A DNA stretch of 64,000 bases from Corallococcus silvisoli (GTDB lineage: Bacteria; Myxococcota; Myxococcia; Myxococcales; Myxococcaceae), in assembly GCF_009909145.1 (NCBI RefSeq), contig NZ_JAAAPJ010000001.1, forward strand, positions 620,001-684,000, read 5' to 3'. Position 1 is the stretch's first letter. Each line of letters starts with the position of its first letter. Below, piece by piece: positions 7,926-16,800 of this stretch. The translations under genes were made by a program, and so were the position numbers. The notes under the pieces were generated by a model. That model worked only from the letters and a program-made list of their open reading frames with translations, searched no databases and was not told the DNA's origin.

Positions 7926-8801
7926 TCAGGACTGGGGGCTGCCCTCGCCGGACGGCTCGGCGGGGGTGTCCTCGGAGGCCTCGGGCGCGTCCTCGGAGGT
8001 GTCGCCGCCCTCCGGAGCCTCGGAGGCCTCGGGCTCGTCGGGGACCTCCGTGGCGGTACCGGAGGCCTCGGCGGCCTGCTGCGCCTTGAGCTCCTCGTCG
8101 TTCATGAAGCCGACGGGGTTCTCCTTGCGGTTGAAGAAGCGCACGGCCTTGGCGGACAGCGCGTACATCTGCTCGGCCACCGTGGAGGGCACCAGCGAGT
8201 GCTCGATTTGAGCGGGCTCCGGGCGCTCCACCACGCCCAGCTCGCCGTCCTCCAGCTGCTTGGCCTGCGCGGGGCTCAGCTCCATGCGGCGCAGCTTTCC
8301 CTTGCGCGTCATGAAGTAGAAGGCCGTCTCGCCCGGCTCCTGCGGCACCTGGGCGCCCAGCACCAGCTCACGCAGGGCCCGGTCCAGCTCCACCTGCTTC
8401 TTGGACTCGGCGCGCTGGTAGGCCTTGGAGCCCGGCATGGGCGGCAGCTTGGGGATGGGCTTGTCGGTCGTGGCCGGGGGACGCCCGGACGCGGCGAACC
8501 CGCCCTGCGGCCCCCGGAAGCCTCCGCCCTGACGCGGCGGACCGCCCGCGCCCTGGCGGGGCGGACCTCCGGCACCTCGGGGCGGGCCTCCACCGCCCTC
8601 GCGGCGGGGTGGACCTCCGGCACCTCGGGGCGGGCCTCCGGCTGTCCGATTCTCATCACGTCCCCGCTGGGCAGGCGCGCGTGGAGCGCTCCCCCGGTGG
8701 TCCTCCGGGCGCCGCGAGGGCGTGGGCGTGGCGTCGGACTTCTTGGCCTGCTCCTCGGAGACGAGGCCCGCTTTCAACAACTTGTCTCGCAGGTTCTGCA
8801 T
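7926..8801 (-). CDS. DUF2058 (YaiL-like) protein with a GGPPR-repeat insert
   Basis: 291 residues. The N terminus MQNLRDKLLKAGLVSEEQAKK and the region around FYFMTRKGKLRRMELSPAQA through VVERPEPAQIEHSLVPSTVA match DUF2058/YaiL, a nucleic-acid-associated family of unclear role. Between these lies a Gly/Pro/Arg-rich stretch at about residues 50-105, built from GGPPR repeats, which looks like a disordered RGG-type RNA-binding segment. The C-terminal 60 residues are an acidic Glu/Pro/Ser tail. The basic middle and acidic end are unusual compared with compact enterobacterial homologues. It is divergent from the lipoprotein gene; TAGAAC lies 9 bases before the ATG and there is no Shine-Dalgarno site. 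Confidence 0.8.
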   Translation of the reverse strand: MQNLRDKLLKAGLVSEEQAKKSDATPTPSRRPEDHRGSAPRAPAQRGRDENRTAGGPPRGAGGPPRREGGGGPPRGAGGPPRQGAGGPPRQGGGFRGPQGGFAASGRPPATTDKPIPKLPPMPGSKAYQRAESKKQVELDRALRELVLGAQVPQEPGETAFYFMTRKGKLRRMELSPAQAKQLEDGELGVVERPEPAQIEHSLVPSTVAEQMYALSAKAVRFFNRKENPVGFMNDEELKAQQAAEASGTATEVPDEPEASEAPEGGDTSEDAPEASEDTPAEPSGEGSPQS

Positions 8802-8810
8802 GGGTTGGGC

Positions 8811-8838
8811 GTTCTATCCCTTGCACGGCTGCACGCAA
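8811..8838 (-). promoter_or_regulatory. DUF2058 gene promoter (leaderless type)
   Basis: On the minus strand: TTGCGT, 16 bases, TAGAAC, then 9 bases to the ATG at 8801. Confidence 0.4.
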
Positions 8839-8846
8839 GCCACCGC

Positions 8847-8875
8847 TTGCCGCTCCTGTGCCCCCCACGTAACTT
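8847..8875 (+). promoter_or_regulatory. Promoter of the 8908 lipoprotein gene
   Basis: TTGCCG, 17 bases, TAACTT: a good sigma-70-like match, about 30 bases before the GTG start. Confidence 0.5.
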
Positions 8876-8907
8876 GCCGCCCCCGCCGTCCTGGTCGTGG
8901 AGGTTCC

Positions 8908-9948
8908 GTGAGAAGCCTGACGAAGTCCGCCGCCCTCGCCCTGGTCCTGGCAGCCGCCGGCTGCTCGGACCCCGTCGACAAGGCGGCCAAGGCCCGCATC
9001 TTCTCGCCGGAGGACCCGCCGAAGGTGGTGGCCTCGGCGAAGGAGAAGCTGCCGCCGGAGGACGTCGCGGACAACCCCCAGGTGTCCCGCCGCATCCTCG
9101 GCATGGACGCCGCGGAGGTGACCGAGCGGCTGGGCCCGCACTCCTTCCAGTCCACCCTCAGCTACGAGTGGGCCGGCCCCAACGGGAACAACCCGGTGAA
9201 GCTCACGGAGACGCGCTCCTTCAAGGCCGGCCCCGGGGGCGTCAACGGCGACTTCCACGGCATCCTGGAGAACTCCCGCGACCAGGGCCTGGAGGTCATG
9301 CGCGTGAAGGGGCAGGTGTTCGCGCGCAACCGCTACGGCCCGTACCGCCAGCGCCTGCGCGACCGCGGCATGGCCGAGCGCACCCGCACGGAGCTGACGG
9401 GCGCCATCCGCGACTTCGACGCCCTCTTCCAGGGCCGCATCAAGCTCACCCCCGCCGGCACCGTCACCCACGAGGGGCGGACCGCGTGGAAGTACAACGT
9501 CTCCCTGGGTCCGGCCCAGGACGCCGCCGCCCGGAAGCTGCCCGCCGCCTTCTCTCCCAAGAACGCGGATGAGACCACGAAGCGCCGCGCCAGCTTCTTC
9601 ACCCACCGGCTGCCCCGCTCGCTGGAGGGCGAGGTGCTGGTGGACTCGGCTACGTCCGTCGTCCTCAAGGCCCGGCTGGACGGGCGCATCGGCGTGCCCC
9701 AGGAGAAGACCCCGGAGGCGGCCGAGCTGCGCATGACGCTGGAGTCGTCCCTGACGGAGATTGGCAGGGACCCCCAGCTCCAGCCGCCCCAGGACTTCCT
9801 GCCGGACGCGGACAAGCCCCAGGGCATCGCGGACGCGCTGGACCACTTCGGCATCCCGCGCGGCAAGGCGGGGGACTCGCCCGCCGCCCCTGGGGCCGCG
9901 GCCGGCTCCGGCGCCCCCGACCCCGAGGACGAGGGCGAAGGCAACTGA
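8908..9948 (+). CDS. Hypothetical lipoprotein (346 aa)
   Basis: A GTG start with GGAGG 4 bases upstream begins VRSLTKSAALALVLAAAGCS, a lipoprotein signal with the lipidated Cys in LAAAGC. The mature protein is soluble and mixed alpha/beta. It contains WKYNVSLG and LEGEVLVDSATSVVLKARLDG, a pattern seen in outer-membrane-associated LolA-like folds, but the match is too weak to name. The C terminus is Ala/Gly/Pro-rich and acidic. It is divergent from the DUF2058 gene, with its own promoter. Function unknown. Confidence 0.8.
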   Translation: MRSLTKSAALALVLAAAGCSDPVDKAAKARIFSPEDPPKVVASAKEKLPPEDVADNPQVSRRILGMDAAEVTERLGPHSFQSTLSYEWAGPNGNNPVKLTETRSFKAGPGGVNGDFHGILENSRDQGLEVMRVKGQVFARNRYGPYRQRLRDRGMAERTRTELTGAIRDFDALFQGRIKLTPAGTVTHEGRTAWKYNVSLGPAQDAAARKLPAAFSPKNADETTKRRASFFTHRLPRSLEGEVLVDSATSVVLKARLDGRIGVPQEKTPEAAELRMTLESSLTEIGRDPQLQPPQDFLPDADKPQGIADALDHFGIPRGKAGDSPAAPGAAAGSGAPDPEDEGEGN

Positions 9949-10126
9949 CGTCCCCCGGGCGCCCCTAAGTCGTTGGAAGCCCTGGGTTTCCGGCTTCGGG
10001 GCCCCACCCCTCCGGGCTGTGACGGCCGTGTCCTGTGTGGGCCGCCGTCCGGCCGGGAGCCCTCCCGCAAGTGCCTGAAGCGCCTGGGGGCACCCCCTGG
10101 CCCTGGCCTTGCTCTGGGGGAGGGGC

Positions 10127-10672
10127 ATGTCGCGTTCCCTCCTCACCCTGGCTGGCTGTGGGCTGACGCTCATGGCGGCCCCCGCCCTCGCCGAACCCGC
10201 CCGGAGCCTGGGCGTCACCGTGGCGCCGCTCGGGGCCTACATGCTCCAGGGGGGCGATGGGGTGGGGCGCTCCGTGGGCTACAGCGCGGGGCTGGGCTGG
10301 GCGTACCGCAAGGCGGGGGCGGTGCTGGAGGTGGGCGGTCACCTGGCGTCCAGCCGGCACCTGACGGAGGTGACGCCCATGTCGGTGCGGATGGTGCCGC
10401 TGGGGGACACCCGGGTGCGGCCCTTCCTGGGCGTGGGGGCCAGCCTGCTGGTGCCCCACTCGAGGCCCCTCCCGGCGGCCCCGGACGCGCTGGGCAGCCG
10501 GGTGCTCCAGGTGGGCTTCGAGCTCTGCGGCGGCGTGGGCGTGGAGCTGAGCCGGGACTTCTTCCTGTCCGCCGAGGCGCGCTACCAGAACTTCTCCGCC
10601 CGGGCGAACCCCTTCTCCAGCGACCGGCAGCACCTGCGCTCCACGTTCCTGGGCATGGGGATGCGCCTGTAG
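10127..10672 (+). CDS. Small outer-membrane beta-barrel protein
   Basis: 181 residues. The signal peptide ends around PALAEP (about residue 23). The mature part has alternating hydrophobic/polar strands (GVTVAPLGAYML, GYSAGLGWAYRK, VRPFLGVGASLLV, FELCGGVGVELSRDFFLSAEARYQNF) and ends in LGMGMRL, consistent with an 8-stranded OmpA-like or OmpW-like barrel. ATG 10127 follows a purine-rich GGGGGAGGGG. No ligand is known. The gene stands alone and is closed by a perfect hairpin. Confidence 0.75.
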   Translation: MSRSLLTLAGCGLTLMAAPALAEPARSLGVTVAPLGAYMLQGGDGVGRSVGYSAGLGWAYRKAGAVLEVGGHLASSRHLTEVTPMSVRMVPLGDTRVRPFLGVGASLLVPHSRPLPAAPDALGSRVLQVGFELCGGVGVELSRDFFLSAEARYQNFSARANPFSSDRQHLRSTFLGMGMRL

Positions 10673-10700
10673 CTGTAGCGAGTGGGGCGGGTCGCTACAG
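10673..10700 (+). terminator. Hairpin directly after the barrel gene
   Basis: CTGTAGCGA and TCGCTACAG form a perfect 9-bp stem around a 10-base loop, starting one base after the stop codon. T-rich sequence follows only about 25 bases later. Confidence 0.5.
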
Positions 10701-10727
10701 ACTGGCAGCGGCCTGTTGGAAGAAATT

Positions 10728-10755
10728 TTGACGGCCCTCTTGCGTCCTCTACAAT
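10728..10755 (+). promoter_or_regulatory. Strong sigma-70-like promoter of the 10827 gene
   Basis: TTGACG, 16 bases, TACAAT. This is among the best consensus matches in the window; the predicted 5' leader is about 65 bases. Confidence 0.65.
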
Positions 10756-10826
10756 CCTCGTCGGTTGCGGCCCAGACGCATCTGACATGCTCGGGTGTTC
10801 AGGCGTGCACAACGAAGGGAGCGGAG

Positions 10827-11180
10827 ATGGAGCGCAAGGTCGGAAGTAGCACGTTGACCGCGAAAGAGGTCAAGGCGGCGCTGGAGAAGTCCACCACGCT
10901 GACGGCCGAGGAGGAGAAGGCCCTGCGCATGCGCCACGGCGCGGGTGCCCCCAGCCAGAACGCGCCGCTGCCCCGCGCCGCCGGCGCCAACGCGGAGCTG
11001 GCCGACGAGCTGCTCGTCATCGAGATGCAGCTGATGAAGGCCCTGCGCGCGCGCACCGGCCAGACGCGCACGGCGGCCACCGCCGCGAAGGCGCCCGCCG
11101 CTCCGGTCCGTACCCGCGAGGCCCCGGCCAACGCGGCGAAGGACAAGATCGTCCGCGCGCTTCGCGCCAAGAAGAAGTAG
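10827..11180 (+). CDS. Small basic hypothetical protein (117 aa)
   Basis: ATG 10827 follows AAGGGAGCGGAG. The protein starts MERKVGSSTLTAKEVKAALE and ends DKIVRALRAKKK; it is Ala/Arg/Lys-rich with no Cys or Trp and is probably mostly helical. The middle (ELADELLVIEMQLMKALRAR) is an amphipathic helix and the C terminus resembles nucleic-acid-binding basic tails. The strong promoter suggests high expression. It may be a DNA- or RNA-associated protein, but this is inference; no family is recognised. Its end lies 13 bases from the converging metallopeptidase gene. Confidence 0.7.
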   Translation: MERKVGSSTLTAKEVKAALEKSTTLTAEEEKALRMRHGAGAPSQNAPLPRAAGANAELADELLVIEMQLMKALRARTGQTRTAATAAKAPAAPVRTREAPANAAKDKIVRALRAKKK

Positions 11181-11193
11181 GGGCCGTTCGTCC

Positions 11194-12714
11194 CTACTGG
11201 TTGAGGATGGCCACGAGGCGCGCTCCCGCCTCGGGCAGCGCCAGCGGCGTGCCCGAGACCTCCGTGGCCAGTCCCTCCGCGTCGGCGGCGCCGCCCCGCG
11301 CGAACAGCCCCCGGAGCCAGGTGAAGGCGGCGGGGTTGCGCCAGAAGTCCTCGTTGAACCGCTCCAGGAGGTGCGCGGTGAGCCGGGTCTCCAGGGCCCA
11401 GGCCCGCAGGTAGCGGGTGACGTAGAGCTGCGAATCCACGTCATGCAGGAAGAAGCCCGGGTGCGGCTGCGCGAAGAGGGCGCGGCGCTGGCCGTCGGCA
11501 TATTCGTCCGCGCGGTCGGCGGAGGCGCCCTTGGTGGACAGGGACAGCTCGTAGGACAGCTTCGCGCAGTGGCGGCGCAGCACGGCCAGGGCCTGGAAGG
11601 CGCCAAGCCGCACGGCGTCCTTCGTCGTGCTGGACGGCAGGTGCAGGTAGCGCTTGAGCCAGGCGGGGGACAGGAGCAGCCGCTCGAAGGTGGCCGCGAA
11701 GGCCTCCGTCACGGAGGCATCTCCCAGCCGGCGCAGCTCCATGGGGGCGTCCGCGTCCACGTGGGCCAGGTGCCACGCGTGGCCCAGCTCGTGGAGCAGG
11801 TCGCCCAGCGCGTCCATGCCGCTCCGGGGCTGGAGGACCAGCCGGATGTCCTGGGGCACGCGCACCGCGGCCACGAAGGGGCGTGACGCCTTGCCGGGGC
11901 GGGCCTCGTCGTCCAGGCGGATGCGGCCGCCGGCCTCGGGGTGGAGGCCCCAGTCGGACAGCCAGCGCATCACGGCGGGGACGGTGTCCTCGCGGCGGAA
12001 GAAGGCGTCCATCCAGGGGGCGCGCATGGCGGCCTGGACGTCGTGGCGCCGGGCCTCGCCGCCGGGCAGCGGGCGCAGGGTGGGCTCCAGCTTGCGCAGC
12101 ACGTAGGCGAGCACGTCGCGGTAGGCGTCCTCGGTGCGGCGGAGGGTCTCCTCGGCGGCCTCGGCGAGCTTCGCCGCGTCGATGCCGGTGACGTCCTGGC
12201 GCAGCGCGGGGTAGTCCGCGAAGCCCAGCACCTCCGCGGCCTGGAGGGTGGCGTCGCGCCGGTCTCCGTACGGGCCGCGGTGTTCCCAGAGGAAGTTGCC
12301 GGCGCCGCGCTCCAGGAGGGCGCGGCGGGCGCGGTGGGGTTCGCGGGGAATCTGGGCCAGGGCCTGCGCGAGCGACAGCGTCTGGTCGTCGGCGGGGATG
12401 TGGGACCGGGCCTCCAGCGCGACGACGGCGTCCGCCGCGCGCACGGCGAGGGCCTCCTCCACCTGGGTGGCGATGAGCTCGCGCACCCGCGTGATGCGGA
12501 GCAGGGCCACGGGGTCGTCCTTGCCGCGAGCCCGGGCCAGCGCCTCGTTGGCGGCGGCGAAGGTCTCTGGCGAGGACAGCTCCGGGAAGGAGGAATACAG
12601 GGGGGCGACGGGGAGGTCCGGGGCGAGTCCGGCGCCGTAGCGGTACTGGAGGGTGGCCAGCTCGGCGAGGAAGTCATCCAGCCGCGACCGGACGGAAAGC
12701 AGGGGGCGGTCCAT
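11194..12714 (-). CDS. M3-like (oligoendopeptidase-related) zinc metallopeptidase
   Basis: 506 residues, without signal peptide or membrane segment, so probably cytoplasmic. The zinc motif HELGH is at residues 308-312, and Glu337 in SVTEAFAATFE lies at the spacing of the third gluzincin ligand. The mostly helical protein (thimet/PepF-like) has a long N-terminal helical lobe. Overall similarity to characterised oligopeptidases looks low, so peptide specificity is unknown. The ATG at 12714 lacks a Shine-Dalgarno site; TACCTT lies 10 bases upstream. Divergent from the pseudouridine synthase gene. Confidence 0.8.
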   Translation of the reverse strand: MDRPLLSVRSRLDDFLAELATLQYRYGAGLAPDLPVAPLYSSFPELSSPETFAAANEALARARGKDDPVALLRITRVRELIATQVEEALAVRAADAVVALEARSHIPADDQTLSLAQALAQIPREPHRARRALLERGAGNFLWEHRGPYGDRRDATLQAAEVLGFADYPALRQDVTGIDAAKLAEAAEETLRRTEDAYRDVLAYVLRKLEPTLRPLPGGEARRHDVQAAMRAPWMDAFFRREDTVPAVMRWLSDWGLHPEAGGRIRLDDEARPGKASRPFVAAVRVPQDIRLVLQPRSGMDALGDLLHELGHAWHLAHVDADAPMELRRLGDASVTEAFAATFERLLLSPAWLKRYLHLPSSTTKDAVRLGAFQALAVLRRHCAKLSYELSLSTKGASADRADEYADGQRRALFAQPHPGFFLHDVDSQLYVTRYLRAWALETRLTAHLLERFNEDFWRNPAAFTWLRGLFARGGAADAEGLATEVSGTPLALPEAGARLVAILNQ

Positions 12715-12724
12715 GGCGGCGCGG

Positions 12725-12753
12725 AAGGTAACAGGAAGCCCGCGTCAGGGCAG
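12725..12753 (-). promoter_or_regulatory. Metallopeptidase promoter (leaderless type)
   Basis: On the minus strand: CTGCCC, 17 bases, TACCTT, 10 bases, ATG. Confidence 0.4.
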
Positions 12754-12765
12754 GGACCGCGCGCA

Positions 12766-12771
12766 TAGAGT
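12766..12771 (+). promoter_or_regulatory. Possible -10 box before the leader ORF
   Basis: TAGAGT ends 8 bases before the ATG at 12780. No clear -35 element. Confidence 0.35.
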
Positions 12772-12779
12772 GTCGCGCC

Positions 12780-12848
12780 ATGTCCTCCGCGTCCGCCGCC
12801 TGGCTGCATGCCCCCCTTGTGCTTCGGGAAGGGAGGGGGGCGCCATGA
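12780..12848 (+). CDS. Possible 22-aa leader peptide coupled to the pseudouridine synthase
   Basis: An ATG placed 8 bases after TAGAGT opens a frame encoding MSSASAAWLHAPLVLREGRG plus two residues. Its TGA overlaps the ATG of the next gene as ATGA. The purine-rich ribosome site of the downstream gene lies inside this frame, so translation of the leader could deliver ribosomes to it. The evidence is the leaderless-type spacing and the exact stop/start overlap. A chance short frame remains possible. Confidence 0.35.
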   Translation: MSSASAAWLHAPLVLREGRGAP

Positions 12849-13783
12849 AGCGCCGGACGTTCCGGGTGGAGGGCGCGAACCAGGGCCGCACGCTGGTGGA
12901 GGCGGTGGAGGCGGAGCTGGGCCTGCCGGTGGCGGATGCGCGGCGGCTGGTGGAGGTGGGCGCGGTGTACGTCGCCGGGCGCCGCGCGCGGGATGGGGCG
13001 GTCCGGCTCCAGCCCGAGCAGGTGGTGACGGTGGTCCTGGAGGAGGCGGGCCAGAGTCCCCTGGAGGCCGCGAAGCCGGCGGCGCCCCTGCGCGTGCTGT
13101 TCGAGGACGCGGACGTCATCGCGGTGGACAAGCCGGCGGGCCTGAACGCGCAGCCCACGGAGGGGCGCGTGGGGGGAAGCCTCGTGGACCTCGTGGGTGA
13201 GCACCTGGGGCGGCCGGCGGGACTCGTGCACCGGCTGGACCGGGAGACCTCCGGGGTGACGGTGTTCGGCAAGTCCGCGCCCGCCACCTCGGCGCTGGCG
13301 GAGGCCTTCCGCGAGGGCACCGCGCGCAAGCGCTACCTGGCGGCGACGGGGCCGGGGCTGCCGGCGGCGGGGACGGTGGACCTGCCCCTGTCGAAGGACC
13401 CCTCGAGGCCCGGGCGCTGGCGGGCGTCCCGCGCGGCCAACGGCGTGCCCGCGTGGACGGACTACCGCACGCTGTTCGCGAGCGATGCGTTCTGCCTGGT
13501 GGAGCTGCTGCCCCGGACGGGGCGCACGCACCAGCTCCGAGCGCACCTGACGGCGCTGGGCGCGCCCATCCTCGGGGACGCGCGCTACGGAGGCGCGGCG
13601 AGCGCGGGAGGCCATGCGGCGCCGCGCTGTCTGTTGCATGCGCACGCGCTGGAGCTGGGCCATCCGCGCACGGGCCGGCCGATGCGATGGGAGGCGGAGG
13701 TGCCGGAGGACCTGCGGGCGTTCTTCGCCGCGGCGGGCGTGCGGGTGCCGGAGGGCCCCATCGTGGCCGCGGCCGCGCCCTGA
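12845..13783 (+). CDS. RluA-family 23S rRNA/tRNA pseudouridine synthase
   Basis: 312 residues. An S4-like RNA-binding region (about 8-70, ARRLVEVGAVYVAGRRAR) precedes the catalytic domain. The signature HRLDRETSG starts at His129, giving Asp132 as the catalytic nucleophile; RTGRTHQLRAHL and LLHAHALEL complete the RluA pattern. The domain order suits RluC/RluD-type enzymes, which isomerise uridines in rRNA, but the exact target site cannot be read from sequence. GGGAGGGGGG precedes ATG 12845. The start overlaps the end of a possible leader ORF. Confidence 0.88.
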   Translation: MKRRTFRVEGANQGRTLVEAVEAELGLPVADARRLVEVGAVYVAGRRARDGAVRLQPEQVVTVVLEEAGQSPLEAAKPAAPLRVLFEDADVIAVDKPAGLNAQPTEGRVGGSLVDLVGEHLGRPAGLVHRLDRETSGVTVFGKSAPATSALAEAFREGTARKRYLAATGPGLPAAGTVDLPLSKDPSRPGRWRASRAANGVPAWTDYRTLFASDAFCLVELLPRTGRTHQLRAHLTALGAPILGDARYGGAASAGGHAAPRCLLHAHALELGHPRTGRPMRWEAEVPEDLRAFFAAAGVRVPEGPIVAAAAP

Positions 13784-13858
13784 CACCTGGGATGGCCGGT
13801 TCGGGCCTTCCCACGGGGTGGGGGTGGAGAGGGGTCCCCCCATGCTTCGCATCGTGTG

Positions 13859-13864
13859 TAGACT
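13859..13864 (+). promoter_or_regulatory. Possible -10 box of the giant TPR gene
   Basis: TAGACT ends 9 bases before ATG 13874. A short GGAG also lies between, so a leadered start from an upstream promoter is possible. Confidence 0.3.
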
Positions 13865-13873
13865 GGAGACTTC

Positions 13874-16800
13874 ATGGGTGGCGGGAGACACGGCAAGGGC
13901 CCTGGGACGCCGGAGCCTTCGCTTCGCGGACCGGGGATGGCCTCGCGAGGGGAAGACGTGCGAGGCGCGGTGGCCCAGGTCTGCCGGGATGCCGCCCGGT
14001 TGGTCCGGGAGGGGCAGGCGGCCCGGGCGTACTCCGGGTTGGTGGCCGCCAGCCGTTCGTTGCCGATGACGCCGCGGCTCGCGGCGGTGTTGGTGCGGTG
14101 CGCGTTGAAGGCGGGCACGGAGCGCGCGGTCGTCACCCTGTTGGACGCGGCGATGGTGTCCGAGCGGGGCGTGGTGCGCCGCGAGGTGCGCCGTCAGCTG
14201 TCGCGGGTGTTGCGGCGCACGGGACAGGAGGCGCGCGCGGCGGCGGTGCTCAACGGGTTGCTGATGGACGCGCCGGACGACGCTCGGGCGCGCTTCGTGC
14301 TCGACGTGCTGCGTGAGCGGGTCGCGAAGGCGAAGGAGGAGGCGGCGCGGCAGCATCCCGGGGAGGACGAGGAGTCCCGGACGAAGACCGTGGAGGTGTC
14401 CGCCCTGGCGCTGTCGGATCCGGAGCTTGGGAACACGGTGGTGGAGATGCCGGTGGTGGAGATGCCGGTGGTCGCGGTGCCGGTCTCGCCCGTGAAGGCT
14501 CCGCGAGCCGTCACGGTGCAGGTCCCGCTGGGGGAGTGGGCGGGACTCGAAAGGGCCGCGGCGCGAGGACCGGAGTTCCCCTGGGAGGACGACGGGCCGG
14601 GCCGGGCGCGGGTGGTGACGCCACCAGAAGCGGCGCGGGCGCGGGTTTCGGGCGGTGGGGCGACGGCTGGGGCCTTGGGAGGGCAGGGGTCGTTGCCGCC
14701 CGTCCTGGCGCGGTCCGTGGAGTCGTCACCCGACGCTGGGCGGTCCGCTGCGCCATCGAGCACGTCGCCTGTGCCGGACGCGGAGTTGGCGTCGCGTGCA
14801 AGGGCCGTTGCTTCATCGGGCACGTCACTTCCCGCGGATGGGGTGCAGGTGATGGTGGGCCGGGAGGCAGCGGCTTCGCACAAGCCCACGTCGGCGGATG
14901 CGGCGCGGGCGTGGGAAGCGGAGCCCGGGGTGAACTCGGGCGAGGTGGCCTTGGCTGCCGCGGCGCGGGCGTGGGAAGCGGAGCCCGGGGTGAAGTCCGG
15001 CGAGTCGTCCCTGGCCGATATGGCGCGGGCGTCCGAAGTGGGGACCGCCGCGAAGTCCGGCGAGTCGTCCCTGGCCAGTGCGGCACAGGCGTCCGAAGTG
15101 GGGACCGCCGCGAAGTCCGTTGAGTCGTCCCTGGCCGATACGGCGCGGGCGTCCGAAGTGGGGACCGCCGCGAAGTCCGTTGAGTCGTCCCTGGCCGATA
15201 CGGCGCGGGCGTCCGAAGTGGGGACCGCCGCGAAGTCCGTTGAGTCGTCCCTGGCCGATACGGCGCGGGCGTCCGAAGTGGGGACCGCCGCGAAGTCCGT
15301 TGAGTCGTCCCTGGCCGATACGGCGCGGGCGTCCGAAGTGGGGACCGCCGCGAAGTCCGTTGAGTCGTCCCTGGCCGATACGGCGCGGGCGTCCGAAGTG
15401 GGGACCGCCGCGAAGTCCGTTGAGTCGTCCCTGGCCGATACGGCGCGGGCGCCTGAAGTGGAGCCCGTCGCGAAGTCCAGCGAGTCGTTCCTGTCCGATA
15501 CGGCGCGGGTGTCCGAAGGAACGCGCCCTGGGAGTTCGGGCGTCTCATCGCCCGTCGATGGGGTGCCGGCGCCCGAAGAGATGCCCGTGGCTCAGTCGGA
15601 TGGACCCTCGTCCACCCATGCGACGGCGGCATCGGAAGAAGCGGCCACGTCGCGCCTGCGTGAGCCGGTGTCCGCCGATGCAGAGCCGTTGCCCGGGAAG
15701 TCCGTCATCGCATCGAGCGAGCCGTTGTCGGCGGACATGCCGTCTGACGTTGGGACGCCGTTCGCCGATGCCTCCGTGTCCTCGCCAGTGGATGTGGCGC
15801 AGGCCTCTGTGCAGGTGGCGACAGCCTCAAGCCAGGATGCATCGTCGAAGGGGATGCATGCGCCCGTGGAGCGGACGGCTGGAGAGAACGTCTCCGCCGC
15901 ATCGGGCGGAAGTGCGTCGTCTGACGCGGCGCTGCTCTCTGACGTCAGGACCGCCACGGCAGCGGATGCATCGTCGCCTGTGCATGTTCCACAGGCGCTA
16001 GGCGAGCCGTCGCCGTTCGATGGCGCGGCAGCCTCTGAGAAGCACGCCGTTCCGACCTCGAACGTGTCATCGCCAGTCGATGGGGTGTCCGCACCCGAGG
16101 TGAAGCCCGCAGCGGCGGCGGCCGAGCCGCGGGTCTTCGAGGTGACGCAGGCCTTCGGCAAGAAACTCGTGGTGGCGGCGGAGGAGCCGCTGTCAACGGA
16201 TGGCGCGCGGGCTCTCGACGAGAAGCCCATGATGGCCGCGACCGGAGCTTCACCGGTCGGAGAGTTGCCTGCCTCCGACGGCAATTCCGAGGCGGCATCA
16301 AGTGCCGCTCCCTTCACCGGCGAACCGAAGGCCTCCGCTGAAACACCGGGCGCCGCGACCCTCGGCCCCAGCCACGTCCCTGCCGCGCCGGATGCGGTGC
16401 GGGTGCCGGGCGAGTCTTCCAAGGCGTTGGGCGAGGACGGGTCGACGTCGGAGTCGACTCCGAAGGTGTCGGGCGAGGATGCATCGACGTCGAAGACGCA
16501 GGCGCCGCGCGCGCCCGGTGCGGTGCTGGTGCCCGGAGCACCCTCGACGGCGTTCGACGAGGACGAAGCGACCTCGGAGATCACTCCGCCCGAACGTGTC
16601 GAGTCGGAGAAGGCTCCTTCCGCGTCCGCCCTGTCCCGTGACGAGAAGCCGCGCGCACAGCCTCCTGCCTCCGCGCGCCGGGCCACCGTGCTGGTTCCTG
16701 CTGCCTCGAACCCGGCTTTCGAGGAGGAGGAATCGACCTCGGAGGGAGTCCCCCCTCAGGTTGAATCGGACACGCCTCGAAGCCCGTCAGGCCCCGAACG

